Source: Perognathus longimembris pacificus (Eukaryota; Chordata; Mammalia; Rodentia; Heteromyidae). Taken from it: a DNA stretch of 64,000 bases. Shown in pieces: positions 42,986 to 54,660 of this stretch. Location: contig NC_063164.1 of assembly GCF_023159225.1 (NCBI RefSeq), positions 75,225,800-75,289,799 on the forward strand, written 5' to 3'. How positions within the stretch are numbered: position 1 is the first letter of the stretch; each line of letters opens with the position of its first letter. The position numbers and the translations under genes are program-made. The notes under the pieces are model-generated. The model did not search any database, was not told where the DNA came from, and saw nothing but the letters and a program-made list of their open reading frames with translations.

Positions 42986-43954
42986 AAAACCTGCAGATTC
43001 TTAAAGCAAACTCTCCCTCAGTCAGTGACCCAACATAATATTTGACACCATTACATCTTCCATAATTTTCTAGAATATCAGACCACAAGATAGTTCTTTC
43101 ATCTGTGATTTAGGAAAAAATATCCATTTGGGACTCCTGGAAAAGCTGTAAGCATCGGGTTCCATTTTAGGGAGTGACCTAAGTTAGAAGTTTTTATTGT
43201 AATTCAATTCTACAGCACAGAAATGTAAAAATCTACTGTGTATAACAGTAAGTCTTTCATCATGTTAACATGGATGTAAAATTTTTCAATAATTTATTTC
43301 AAAGATAAAAGAGATAGGATGACTTTATTCACCTAGAATATTTAAAATGAATTAGCCTTATCTCTGACATATATGAATCGTTTCTTTCTCTTCAACATAT
43401 TTAAATAAAATGAACCTATAATTTTACAATAACTGTATTTCATATGAAAAACCTCTCCTTTTGCATGTTATACCATTCAACAGATAGAGAATGTCAAATA
43501 AAATATAAAAATATTCTAAGGACCTAATTCTAGAGTGATATCTTTAAATAATTTATCACTCATTTATGTATTTTTCAGTGTTTCACGTATTATATGTGAC
43601 TAACTGGGCATAGGAAATTGTAAGGAATTTAAACATAGAGGAGAAGATACTCAAGAATAAGGAAAATATTAAAAGTAATGCATATTCCAATTATAAAATG
43701 TTTTGTAACTATTCAGGACAGTAAAATAGTCATAAGGGAATTCCCTGAGACCATTCTTTATCTAAATGTGTTATAGTTCTGTACTTTATGTATCTCCATA
43801 TGTAAGTTACATAGAGGAATGAAGAAGAAATTCAGACCTGATTAAACATTGTTAGTTTTGACTATCACCCAAACTTTGGTATCAAGGGAGATAGTTCTGA
43901 ACAAAAAAAATTTATTATTTAACAGGAGAAAATGCATGTTAAAAGTATTACCTG
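42986..43954. other. 0.97 kb of AT-rich unique sequence
   Basis: Nothing recognised. Confidence 0.4.
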
Positions 43955-44145
43955 CTGGACACTGTTTGTTCACACCTGTAATCCTAGCTACTCAGGAGGC
44001 TGAGATCTGAGGACGACATTTCTAAGCCAACCTGGGGAGAAAAGTCCCTACGAGACTCTTATCTCCTATTAACCACTCAAAAAGAGCTCAGGGACACTAC
44101 CCAGGCCCTGAGTTCAAGGCCCACAACTGAAAAAATAAAAAACAA
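43955..44145 (+). mobile_element. Composite SINE (B1 + truncated Geo)
   Basis: B1 half well preserved (CACACCTGTAATCCTAGCTA, CTCAGGAGGCTGAGATCTGA). The Geo half lacks its A-box part and resumes at AGCTCAGGGACAC, then CAGGCCCTGAGTTCAAGGCC. Confidence 0.8.
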
Positions 44146-44487
44146 AAAAATCATTATCTATGGCCCTTACTTTGAATAGTGCCCATATCATTTCAATATT
44201 TACAAATAACAATTGCCTCAATGAATGTGTTAGAAAGAAAAATGAATAAAATTTCCTGACATAATTTTAAAATAATTAAAGAAAATATTTGGGATAGAGA
44301 AGTTCTGAAATTTTATTGAAAACAAGCCATTTGCAAGTAACGAGAGCGTCTCAATGAGCTTAAAATGTGGGCTTGTTAGCATACCTGCCCTTTAGACTAA
44401 TGAATTTTTTATTATTAAAACCTGGTGATTATATAGAACTTCACATCTAGTATCAACATTTCTCTCCTTCCAAAAGCACACTGGCTA

Positions 44488-44715
44488 GTGGGTTGCCTGT
44501 GGCTCACACTTGCATTCCTTAGCTTCTTAGAAGACTGAGATTTGAACATCATGGTTGTAAATCAGCCTAACAGACAAAGTCCAATGACTTTTATCTTCAA
44601 TTAACAGCAAAAAATGGGACATAGAGGGGTGGATCAGTGGTAGAGCACCAGGCATGTGTGTTTTCAAGAATGAAAAAGACCCTAAGCTCAAGCCCTAGTT
44701 TAACTTCTTACACAC
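44488..44715 (+). mobile_element. Composite SINE (B1-like + tRNA-like)
   Basis: Left: GCCTGTGGCTCACACTTGCA, CTTCTTAGAAGACTGAGATT. Right: GGGGTGGATCAGTGGTAGAG, then AGCTCAAGCCCT. A CA repeat follows at 44712-44748. Confidence 0.68.
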
Positions 44716-45485
44716 ACAAACACACACACTCACACACACACACACACAAAAGGAATCTAGGTAGAGCAAAGACAATATCTCTATCATTCTTTATTGTTGG
44801 AGAACAAAAGCATTTTCCTTTTACACAATCTTTGTCGTTATTTGATTAATTTTAGTAATTAGTAGGGAAGAAATCATTCTAAATTTGGATTTATAATCAA
44901 AATAAATCATTTCATAGCATTTTTAATGAATTTAGATATGTCCGGTCAGGATAACTCATAATCACTAAGAAATACTTCAGGGAAATAAATAGTGTGATAC
45001 AGACACAGGCCTTTGTCTAACTCTATCATTCTTAGATTTTGTAATATACTAGTAACTTTAGGTCCTTTTTTTCAGTATAGGGTCGTAGTACCAAATGAGA
45101 ACTCAGTTAAAGAAAAAATGTAATTTCCTCCCAGTACCAAGGATTAATATAATACAACCCTACCTTTAGGAAATATTAGATATCAATTTTTCTGTGCACA
45201 AAAATAAATTCACTTTGCAAATTAGAATATATATCTATATTAGTAATTGTTTGGGACAATCCTTATAATTTGACATTTTAGCTAATTTAATGCCATTAAA
45301 ATATTTTGAACAACTGTCCATTCCCAAAACAAATACTGTAAGTATTGAAATCATTTTAATATACATAAGAAAATAAATATACTAGAAAGGGAAAGCTTTG
45401 AAATATGCTTTGAAACATGTAAGACTAGGTGAGGCAAAAAAATAATAATAAATGTATGATACAGGTAAAACATCAAGAAGAAAGC
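44716..45485. other. CA-rich tail, then unique sequence
   Basis: (CA)n to about 44750, then AT-rich DNA with no recognised feature. Confidence 0.4.
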
Positions 45486-45542
45486 AAAGTTGGACACGGT
45501 TACTCAAACCTGTAATACTATAATCCTTTGGAGATGAAGATC

Positions 45543-45558
45543 AGAAAAACTGAAGTCT
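45543..45558. repeat. 16-bp target-site duplication, left copy
   Basis: AGAAAAACTGAAGTCT, perfect copy at 48658-48673. The first A residues on the right could come from the poly(A). Confidence 0.92.
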
Positions 45559-48500
45559 GAGAACATACATCAACAAACTGGAGAAACGGCAAATCAGTAA
45601 TTTAAGGAAGCATCTTAATTTTCTGGAGCAAGAAGAGCAAGCAAAAACCCAAGTCAATAGATGGAAGCAAATAATTAAAATCAAATCAGAATAAAATCAA
45701 TTAGAGATGAAATAAACCATCGAAAGAATCAACAAAACAAAGAGTTGGTTCTTTGAAAAAATCAACAAGATAGACAGACCCCTGGCAAACCTGACCAAAA
45801 AACGAAGGCAGCACACTCGAATAAACAAGATAAGAGATGAAACAGGTAACATCACCACAGAAATAACAGAAATTCAGAAAATAATAAGGGACTACTTTGC
45901 AAACCTTTATGCCAACAAATTCGAAAACTTGAAAGAAATGGATGATTTCCTAGAAAAAAATTGATATCCCTAAACTCAACCATGAAGATTTAAACCTTCT
46001 AAACAGACCCATATCCAGTATTGAAATAGATACGGCAATAAATGATCTCCCATCCAAGCAAAGCCCAGGCCCAGACAGATTCACTGCAGAATTCTACAAG
46101 GCCTTCAAAACAGAACTCACACCAATATTTCTCAAACTCTTCAATGAAGTTGAAAGAGAACGTTCACTACCAGACACATCCTAGGAAGCCAGTATAACCC
46201 ACATCCCAAAACCAGGCAGAGACTCATTACAGAAAGAGGACTACAGACCGATCTCCCTGATGAACATAATGCAAAAATTCTCAACAAAATTCTGGCCAAG
46301 CGACTTCAACAGGTCATCAAAAAAATCATACACCACGATCAAACTGGATTCATCCCAGGGATGCAAAGTTGGTTTAATATACGCAACTTAATTAAAGTAA
46401 TCCACCACATCAACCAGAGCTAGGTAAAGAACCACATAGTTTTATCTCTGGATGCGGAAAAAGCGTTTGATAAAATCCAGCACCCATTTATGCTAAAAGG
46501 CCTGGAAAAACTGGGATTCCAGGGAACATTCCTTAATATAATCAAGGCAGTTTATGACAAACCAACAGCAAGTATAACTCTAAATGGTGAAAAACTAAAG
46601 CCATTCCCTTTAAAATCAGGAACAAGGCAGGGATGTCCACTCTCTACCCTGAAAAACAAAATTAAGTCAGAACTAAGGAAATGGAAAAACCTCCTATGCT
46701 CCTGGATTGGGAGGATTAATGTAATCAAAATGGCAATATTGCCAAAGGTTATCTACAAATTCAATGCAATACCCATTAATATCCCAACACCATTCTTTAA
46801 TGAAATAGAGGAAGCAATCCAGAAATGCATATGGAACAATAAAAGACCTAGAATAGCAAAAACAATCCTAAGCAGGAAGAACAGTGCTGGAGGAATTACA
46901 ATACCCAACTTCAAGCTGTATTATAAAGCTATAGTAATAAAAACAGCTTTGTATTGGCACCGGAACAGGCCTGAAGACCAATGGAACAGAATTGAAGACC
47001 CAGAAATGAACCCACAGAACTACGCCTACTTAATCTTTGATAAAGGAGCAAAAACAATAGTTTGGAAGAAAGATAGCCTCTTTAACAAGTGGTGCTGGCA
47101 AAACTGGCTCAACACTTGCAACAAACTAAAACTACATCCTTATATATCACCCTGCACCAAAATCAATTCCAAATGGATTAAAGACCTCGAAATCAAAACA
47201 GACACCCTGAAAACACTGAAGGAAGGAGTAGGAGAAACACTTGGGCTCCTTGGCAAAGGACGGAACTTCCTTAACCAAGACCCACAAAGGCTACAAATCA
47301 AAGAAAGGTTGGACAAATGGGACTGCATCAAACTGCAGAGCTTCTGCACGGCAAAGGACATAGCTCGCAAGATAAACAGAAAGCCCACAGACTGGGAGAA
47401 GATCTTTACCGGCCATTCAACAGACAAAGGCCTCATTTCTAAAGTATATGCAGAACTAAAAAAAATTACCTTCCTCCAAAACAAAACCGCAAAGAACCAA
47501 TAGCCCCCTCATCAAGTGGGCTAAAGACTTACAAAGAGACTTCTCTGATGAGGAAATGAGAATGGCCAAGAGTCATATGAAAAAGTGCTCTACATCACTG
47601 GCCATAAAAGAAATGCAAACCAAAACAACATTGAGATTCCATCTCACCCCAGTAAGAATGTCATATATCAAGAAAACTAACAATAACAATTGTTGGAGGG
47701 AATGTGGCCAAATGGGAACCCTACTTCATTGTTGGTGGGAATGTAAACTGGTTCAGCCACTCTGGCAAGCAATATGGAGATTCCTCAGAAGGCTAAATAT
47801 AGAACTCCTCTATGACCCAGCAGCCCCACTTTTGGGTATCTATCCAAAAGACCACAAACAATATCACAGTAATGCCACCAGCACAACAATGTTCATCGCA
47901 GCACAATTTGTCATAGCTAGAATCTGGAACCAACCCAGATGCCCCTCAGTAGATGAATGGATCAGGCAAATGTGGTACATATACACAATGGAATTTTATG
48001 CCTCTATCAGAAAGAATGGCATTGTCCCATTTGTAAGGAAATGGAAGGACTTGGAAAAAATTATACTAAGTGAAGTGAGCCAGACCCAAAGAAACATGGA
48101 CTCTATGATCTCCCTTATTGGGAATAATTAGTACAGGTTTAGGCAAGTCATAGCAGAGCATCACAAGGCCCAATAGCTATACCCTTATGATCACATAAGA
48201 TGATGATAAGTGAAATGAACTCCATGTTATGGAAACAATTGTTATATCACAGTTGTAACTACTTTCAACATCCCATGTGTATGTGTAGCTTCTATTATTG
48301 ATGATGTTCTTGTATCACCTTCCTGTGGTTGTACCTACACTATCTCTGTAATGTTATCTGAGTATATTGGAAACCGTGTATACTGTTATTGGAAGTAGTA
48401 AATTGAAAGGCAATACCAAATTTGAGAGACACAGGGTAAAAAAAGACAAACAACTAAAAAAGCAATACTTGCAAAACTGTTTGGTGTAAGTGAACTGAAC

Positions 48501-48657
48501 ATCTCCGGGGGGGGGCGGAGGGAAAGGGAGAGGAGGGAGGGGGGTATGAGGGACAAGGTAACAAACAGTACAAGAAATGTATCCATTGCCTAACGTATGA
48601 AACTGTAACCTCTTTGTACATCAGTTTGATAATAAAAATTTGAAAAGAAAAAAAAAA
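45559..48657 (+). mobile_element. 5'-truncated L1 with deleted RT core
   Basis: Starts in the ORF2 linker after the endonuclease and runs through the ORF2 stop at 48129-48131 and the 3' UTR (polypurine 48505-48545, CTTTGTACATCAG, AATAAAAATTTG) to an A-run. The 16-bp duplication on both sides fixes its limits at about 3.1 kb. Confidence 0.95.
45575..48131 (+). pseudogene. L1 ORF2 lacking its catalytic core
   Basis: The linker (TQVNRWKQIIKIKSE followed by a stop) and the pre-RT region up to 46480 contain stops and frameshifts. The frame 46490-47503 then runs 337 codons: [14 protein letters not shown] ... [10 protein letters not shown] joined directly to [13 protein letters not shown]. By comparison with 8853-9218, 366 bp (122 codons) are gone, including the catalytic FADD region. 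The frame shifts at KKITFLQ, and 47556-48131 gives the C-terminus with [18 protein letters not shown] and the normal SLIGNN stop. It cannot polymerise DNA, but the deletion keeps the frame. The deletion could have arisen before or after insertion. Confidence 0.94.
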
Positions 48658-48673
48658 AGAAAAACTGAAGTCT
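48658..48673. repeat. 16-bp target-site duplication, right copy
   Basis: Copy of 45543-45558. Confidence 0.92.
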
Positions 48674-48950
48674 AAGGCCAGTCCAGGTGAAAAATCAGTA
48701 AGGCACCATCTCAACTAATAACTGATGTGGTAGAATATACCTGTCATACCAGCTACATGACAAGAATAAATAAGATGATTATGGCCGGGCCAACTAGGGC
48801 ATACGACACTATCGCAAAAACAACTAAAGCAAAAGGAACAAAGGTCTATTCTTTAAGTGGTAAAATACCTACCTAACATGGGGCCCTGATAAGAAGGAAA
48901 AAATAAGGTAGGGAAGAAGGAAGGGAGGGAGGAAGAGAGAAGAAAGACTG

Positions 48951-49372
48951 AAATCAAAGCAAAGAAGACTGAAATCAAAATATGTGATTAAGACTTTACC
49001 CTGTATAATTTCGACTCTCTTAAGTGAATTTAAATTTAGAATATGATCTCTATAAAGATTATATTCACTTACAAAAACATATACCCTTGTTATTGGATAA
49101 GGTATGCAAAAATATCTGCTAAGTCAAGGTGATGAGTAGTTTTGTTGACATCTTCTATTTCCTTACTAATTTCCAATTGGCTTTTTGTATTTTGAAGATT
49201 GGTTTATTTCTTCTTTCAAGTTGACCGCTCTTGCTTCAATGTATTTGGAAGCTCTGCTCAGTAAATACATGTTTAGAATCACCATGTCTTTTTGGTAAAC
49301 TGAACCTTTGGTTCATATTCATTGCTACTTTTAGCTCTTCCAAGGCTTCTTGTTTTGTAATACACCTTGCAC
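48951..49372. other. Unique sequence, nothing recognised
   Basis: AT-rich spacer. Confidence 0.35.
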
Positions 49373-49452
49373 TGGGCTGGGGATTTGGCTCAGTGATAGG
49401 GTGTTTGTCTGGAATGTATGAAGCCCTAGGTTCCATTCTCAGAGCCACAATT
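49373..49452 (+). mobile_element. Single ID-like (tRNA-Ala-derived) SINE
   Basis: GGGCTGGGGATTTGGCTCAG is an ID/BC1-type 5' end with A box, GGTTCCATTCTC is the B box, with CAGAGCCAC at the end. It has no Geo half and no long tail. Confidence 0.8.
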
Positions 49453-49802
49453 TAAATACATCAAAAGGTGATAAGACATATGAACAGTCATTTGACATCC
49501 TGAGGAGATCATGTAGGGTTTGGAGGGTCACAGAAGGTTTTGAGTCCTAAGCAAATCTCTTCAGTATTGTGAGAAGCCACACATTATAAATACCTACTTG
49601 CTGTATAGAAAAAAGACAGAAAAGAAAAGCAGAAGAAAGGAGAGAAATTGGTCTCTAGAGTAGATTCCCAGGGAGAAATGATGACAATTTGGAGTAGAGT
49701 AATATGAATGAAGAGTGCTAAGTAGACAGAGTCTCAGTATAATTATATGGTAGAGATGAGAGTTCTATATTTCCAAGATATTTGAATTTGCATGAAGGTT
49801 GT
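49453..49802. other. Unique sequence, nothing recognised
   Basis: Nothing recognised besides an A/G-rich patch near 49611-49645. Confidence 0.35.
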
Positions 49803-49858
49803 AAAAGGAAGGAAGGAAGGAGGGAGGGAGGAAGGGAGGGAGGGAGGGAGGGAAGGAA

Positions 49859-49912
<54 letters not shown>

Positions 49913-49929
49913 AGAGAGAGAGAGGAGAG

Positions 49930-50011
<82 letters not shown>

Positions 50012-50056
50012 GAAAAGAAAGAAAAAGAAAGAAAGAAAGAAAGAAAGGAGAGAGAG

Positions 50057-50126
<70 letters not shown>

Positions 50127-50320
50127 GAAAAGAAAGAAAAAGAAAGAAAGAAAGAAAGAAAAAAGATAGAAAGAGAAAGAGAGGGAGGGAGGGAGGGAGG
50201 GGGACGGAGAGGGAGAGAGGGAGGGAGAGGGAGAAAGGGAGGGAGGGGGGCAGGGAGGAGAGAAAGAAAGAAAGAAGAAAGGAAGGAAGGAAGGAAGAGA
50301 GAGAGAGAGAGAGAGAGAGA
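49803..50320 (+). repeat. 520-bp GAAA/GGAA/GGGA/GA purine tract
   Basis: Almost pure purine on the plus strand. Order: GGAA/GGGA, two long GAAA blocks around a GAGAG island, GGAAAAGAAAGAAAAA islands that occur twice (about 50011-50029 and 50125-50143), GGGA-rich, GGAA, then (GA)n. Open frames up to 205 codons on either strand are artefacts. Confidence 0.97.
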
Positions 50321-53300
50321 AAGGCAAGACTGATGTCAAATGTGTTAGCTCAAGTCTCATCTTTAGCCGAAGGCCTTACTTGACTCCTTGAGTAGGTAAC
50401 GCTCTAGCATTGAATAGCACAGTAATACCTATCATTTTGCATATTTACTTTATGCAATCTAGTTTAAGACTACAAATCATTCCAAGCTATGGACTGTTTA
50501 TATCTTGCCCATAGCTACAACCCCAGACTAAAAACAGCACTCTGAAGATACTAAGAAACATCTATGGAGTGAATGACTAGGTTTTTTTTTTAAAACACTT
50601 CTCGTTTGTAACTAAGAAATATCATCTTCTAATTTTATTATTCTCAGCTGATTATTAATGAGTTCTTATAGTATATTCCACTATGTCTTGTATACATAAA
50701 TTTAACTAACTTTTCACTATTTTTATCCTTTCCTCTTTATATACTGAATTATTTTTATTACTTAGCTAAGAAAGTTTCTCAAGGATAAAAATTGTGTATT
50801 CTGTGTGATATTTCTCTAAATGGTAACATGTCTCATCATTTCAGAAAAAATAGCAGGTATGCCTACTGTTAATACTAAATTATAATGCCATTCTTTATTT
50901 TAAAGATGTATCAGTACATGTCATACATTTATTTGAATTTGTGTAATTAGCTAATGCCACTAAAAATCATATTTAAACATAAATTATATTCTTATCTTCC
51001 ATATATCTTTTCCATTAACCAAACTCATCTAGCAAAAAACAAGGACTATTTTGATTAAAAATGTTATGGGTATTTGCTTATTTGCTAAGATTTCCTTGTC
51101 CTTGGAGAAAAGGAAATTTCTAGGCATTCTTTTAGATTCAGCAAAGACTGAGCTCATTTTACCTGTGACCTCAATAAAGCATAATTAAATTACCCAATAG
51201 CATGACACTAGTCTACTGACACATTCTTAATTTAGCACAGCCACAAATAATTGAATTTTTCTTATCTTTTAATGCCTGTCAAATTCAGCATAAGAGAGCA
51301 AAGAAATAATGACTACTAAATGTACATGAACATTAAAATTTTTTCCAAACTTTCAAATTAATCATAAATTTTAGGACAAAAGTTGATTCTATATCCAAGT
51401 ATGGGACTTTTCATAGTTAAGGATCCTAAATCCCAAGGGTTACAGAAATCCCAAATACAACATACTTTTCATTATTAGTGTTTTTATTTCTAATCCTGTT
51501 TAATTTCTACTCTAATAAAAATATGGAGATTTATAAAGCTAGTTTACAAGATTAGATGGTTTTTATGAGCTAAATTGTTTCCAACTCCAGGTTTTGGTTT
51601 AAAAAATCCAATCCATAATCAACTTATCCTAATTTTTATCAAAATGAAAACATTTACTGAGGAAGGGAAGTAACTGAGAAATATGCTGGAATTTCACCTT
51701 TGTCACTTTCACTTAAATCAAGTGGAAGAGTAGCCATGTGACTTTCCAAGGTACAAATAAAACATAGTAGAAATTTCAGCTGACTTCTTAATTAATGGAT
51801 TTGTTCTTATATAACATGAAGTTTCAAACCATAAATCTACTGTCCATGTCAGAGACTTAAACTAAGAGAAAGTAATAGAAGTTTCAAGGTTTCTTTTGAG
51901 AGGTTACCCATTGGGGAAAGTTCTGAGAGACGTTGACTGGTCATCAAGTGACCAAGTAAATCTGTGAATTCCATTTGGAATATTTTGTAACTATGCACTT
52001 ATGCATAGTTATGCATTTTATGTAGAAGATATAAAAAATGTAAGTTAAATGTAAATTTTAAGTTAAATAATCTTTGTGGAGAGGATTTTATTTGAAAATT
52101 TTAAATAGCAAAGGAAAGCTAAGAAAAGGGACCATTTATGCAATAGTGCAAAAATGCCCTTGTTCTGTAAAGCAGAAATAATATAACTTAGGAGCACACA
52201 GTACAGACTCTGTATGATGTCACAAGAGTGCATCAGGTGTTTTCACTGAAGGCTTACTTTTTTTTCACGCTTGGCCTAGTAGATAACAGTTCTTTGCCTT
52301 GCCAAATTCTCAAATTTGGCTTTAGATTCAATATTACATTCAGGTCATCAGTGGAAACTATAGCAGTAAAAGAAAAACAGTGTTATGGTGCATTTTAAGT
52401 GGTTTGTTTAAGTGCTTCTTCTGGTAAACTAATAATATGTTTGGGGTCTAAAAAATTCAGTCATTTTAACTGCGATTATTTAAAATGTACAGAAGTGGCC
52501 AGAATTCTGATCACCTGCATAACATCTGAGTGTAATGATTATTTTAAAGCACTTCAGCTGCCAAAGTCTAGGTTCCCCTGTTACTCTCAAGCTGAAACGC
52601 TTAGGATAAATTGGAAGGACTCTAATAACTTTAAATCATCCTGTCCTGCACATGCTCAGAACTCATCACTTCCAAATGTGAGAGCATATAAAAATTTGAA
52701 GAGCTTCAATTATTTTTAAATCACCCTGGGCAGCATACAGAGAGATTTAAAATTGTTGTAGTGCCTCACATTTTTTTAAGCACTTCAGTTTGGAAGTAAG
52801 TCAAGCAGTACCCCGTCTGGGAGCTCAAGACACACTGGACTGGCTTGTCTCATCAGAAGTAGAATATATATATACCTACAAAAATGAAGGATATTTTAAA
52901 TCACGCAATTCAAAAGATGACCGTCTACAGATAACCAAATGAATACCTTTTATTTTTCTGGTTAGGAAACAGGAGAATCAGAAATTTGACTTTTACACAA
53001 GGATAAGAGTGAAAGTTCCAAATGGCATTTAGAAAGGAGAAAATATGGTTTTCCTTAAATGTGAGGCAATGCAATAGATTTTTAAAAAATAAAAAGACGT
53101 AAAGCTAAATGAATGCAAGAAGATTCTAAAAGCATAGCGGACAAATTCATAAACACCTACAGCTGAATTTTAATAGTAATGGCCTTTCCTCACTGGGTTT
53201 TTCCTTGACTCAATTTGCCCAGCAAAGCTAACTTTCTGGCTCCCTCCTGGATGAATGATTGTATGGCATTATGTTTAACCAACACTCTTGTGAGACGTCT

Positions 53301-53629
53301 TTCTATATTCTCTTTGTTAGATTGTGGGTGAGGGTGTGCACTTTGACATTTTCCACAGCTCAGAGTTCACTTTCAACATCCCAATCTGTAAAGAACAGAA
53401 AAATGATCTCAGTACAATCAGGCTATTTAAGGACGGCCTTTCTTCAGCATTTTCCATCTTTTCATCTAAAAGAAAAAAAAAGTTATAATCTCCTCTGTTG
53501 CCTTTGGGTTTTCACGTATTTTAGGCCTGGCACTGCCCAGAGAGCAGGACGCTCTTCATAATTCTGCATCAGTGAAAACATAATGTCCTATAGTTAGTAG
53601 GGGGAAAAGGGTAAAGGGAAAAAAATGAA
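50321..53629. other. 3.3 kb of repeat-poor unique sequence
   Basis: I see no L1, SINE or LTR sequence here. Open frames such as 52399-52719 (106 codons) and 53259-53561 (100 codons), both plus, have no recognisable domain. It may contain conserved non-coding DNA near its right end. Confidence 0.45.
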
Positions 53630-53990
53630 AGAAAAAGAGCCTGAAGGCACTGGAATAATTAAGCAAATGCAGTGACAGCTGTGGCAGGTCTTGGGCAGAA
53701 CTGGCTCCACTGAGCTGAATTAATGACATCAACAGCTCAGTATGTCCATTAACACTTGATCATTAATTATTACCCTTTGACAGTAAGAGCCTAAACCTTC
53801 TTAGGAGTGGCCTGTTATTAATCTACCTTACCTGCCCTCCACACTGACACCACAGCACAGTTAGTGGAACTGGTGTTCATTCCTTGTTCCTTTAAACTTC
53901 AACTGTTACTTAATTTACTTGGATAAACAGTAGTGACCATCCAATTATAAAGTCTGCTCTGGATTAGTGGGTTTTGTGCTCTTTCATCTA
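53630..53990. promoter_or_regulatory. Candidate conserved non-coding element
   Basis: High-complexity stretch with clustered TAAT/ATTA cores (GAATTAATGAC, TCCATTAACAC, GATCATTAATTATTACCC, GTTATTAATCTACC, CCAATTATAA), a CAGCTG E-box next to TGTGG, and balanced composition in an AT-rich region. This is the look of a developmental enhancer, but no function can be proven from one sequence. Confidence 0.3.
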
Positions 53991-54344
53991 AGACAGGGAG
54001 GAACCTACCTGAATCTGGGGCACTGGCTGTTCTTTGTCAAGTTTAAAAGGGTCAACAGACACAGTTTACCTGAAGAAATGTACAAGACAGCAAAGAAGTA
54101 AATCATTCACCATTGTCCCCCAGACCTCCAGGGAAGGAACTTTCACACATTTCCTGAGAATCCCATCCTTCAGACTATGATCAGTGGGCATGAATGTCAT
54201 ATCAACTTAATATCCTAACTAAAAAATCACCGAGCAGTTCAATATTAGGTACATAGCTTTATCATCAAATTTGTACCACCCTCACAACCTCACATCACTT
54301 TTTTATTCAATTGTACAATGAAAATTGTTTGGAATTTATATTTC

Positions 54345-54359
54345 AAAAGTTTAATACTC
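54345..54359. repeat. 15-bp target-site duplication, left copy
   Basis: AAAAGTTTAATACTC, repeated at 54574-54588. Confidence 0.93.
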
Positions 54360-54573
54360 GGGCTGGGGATATAGCCTAGTGGCAAGAGTGCCTGCCTCGG
54401 ATACACGAGGCCCTAGGTTCGATTCCCCAGCACCACATATACAGAAAACGGCCAGAAGCGGCGCTGTGGCTCCAATGGCGGAGTGCTAGCCTTGAGCGGG
54501 AAGAAGCCAGGGATGGTGCTCAGGCCCTGAGTCCAAGGCCCAGGACTGGCCAAAAAAAAAAAAAAAAAAAAAA
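54360..54573 (+). mobile_element. IDL-Geo dimeric SINE, young copy
   Basis: Complete, with the usual ID-like half, Geo half carrying small variants (GGCTCCAATGGCGGAGTG) and an A-run. Perfect 15-bp TSD. Confidence 0.96.
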
Positions 54574-54588
54574 AAAAGTTTAATACTC
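54574..54588. repeat. 15-bp target-site duplication, right copy
   Basis: Copy of 54345-54359. Confidence 0.93.
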
Positions 54589-54660
54589 AAGGCTTAGGAT
54601 GTGGCTCAGATGGCAGAGTACCTGTCTAGCAAGCTCAAGTTCAAACTCTAAAGCCATAAA
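54589..54660 (+). mobile_element. Free-standing tRNA-like SINE unit
   Basis: GGATGTGGCTCAGATGGCAG (A-box-like) and CAAGTTCAAACTCT (B-box-like), about 40 bp apart, ending in an A-rich stretch. It resembles the third unit of the composite SINEs standing alone. Confidence 0.6.

Larger units (their letters stand above)
45486..48905 (+). mobile_element. Three-part SINE (B1-B1-tRNA-like) split by an L1
   Basis: The SINE is 45486-45558 plus 48674-48905. Unit 1 starts GGACACGGTTACTCAAACCT and resumes after the L1 as AAGGCCAGTCCAGGTGAAAA. Unit 2 is TGTGGTAGAATATACCTGTC to AACTAAAGCAAAAGG. Unit 3 is the tRNA-like TTTAAGTGGTAAAATACC to GGGGCCCTGA. A GGAA-rich tail follows at 48905-48945. Confidence 0.65.

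Noticed and set aside
49743..50360. 205-codon minus and 183-codon plus frames
   Set aside because: Pure low-complexity purine tract, open by composition only.
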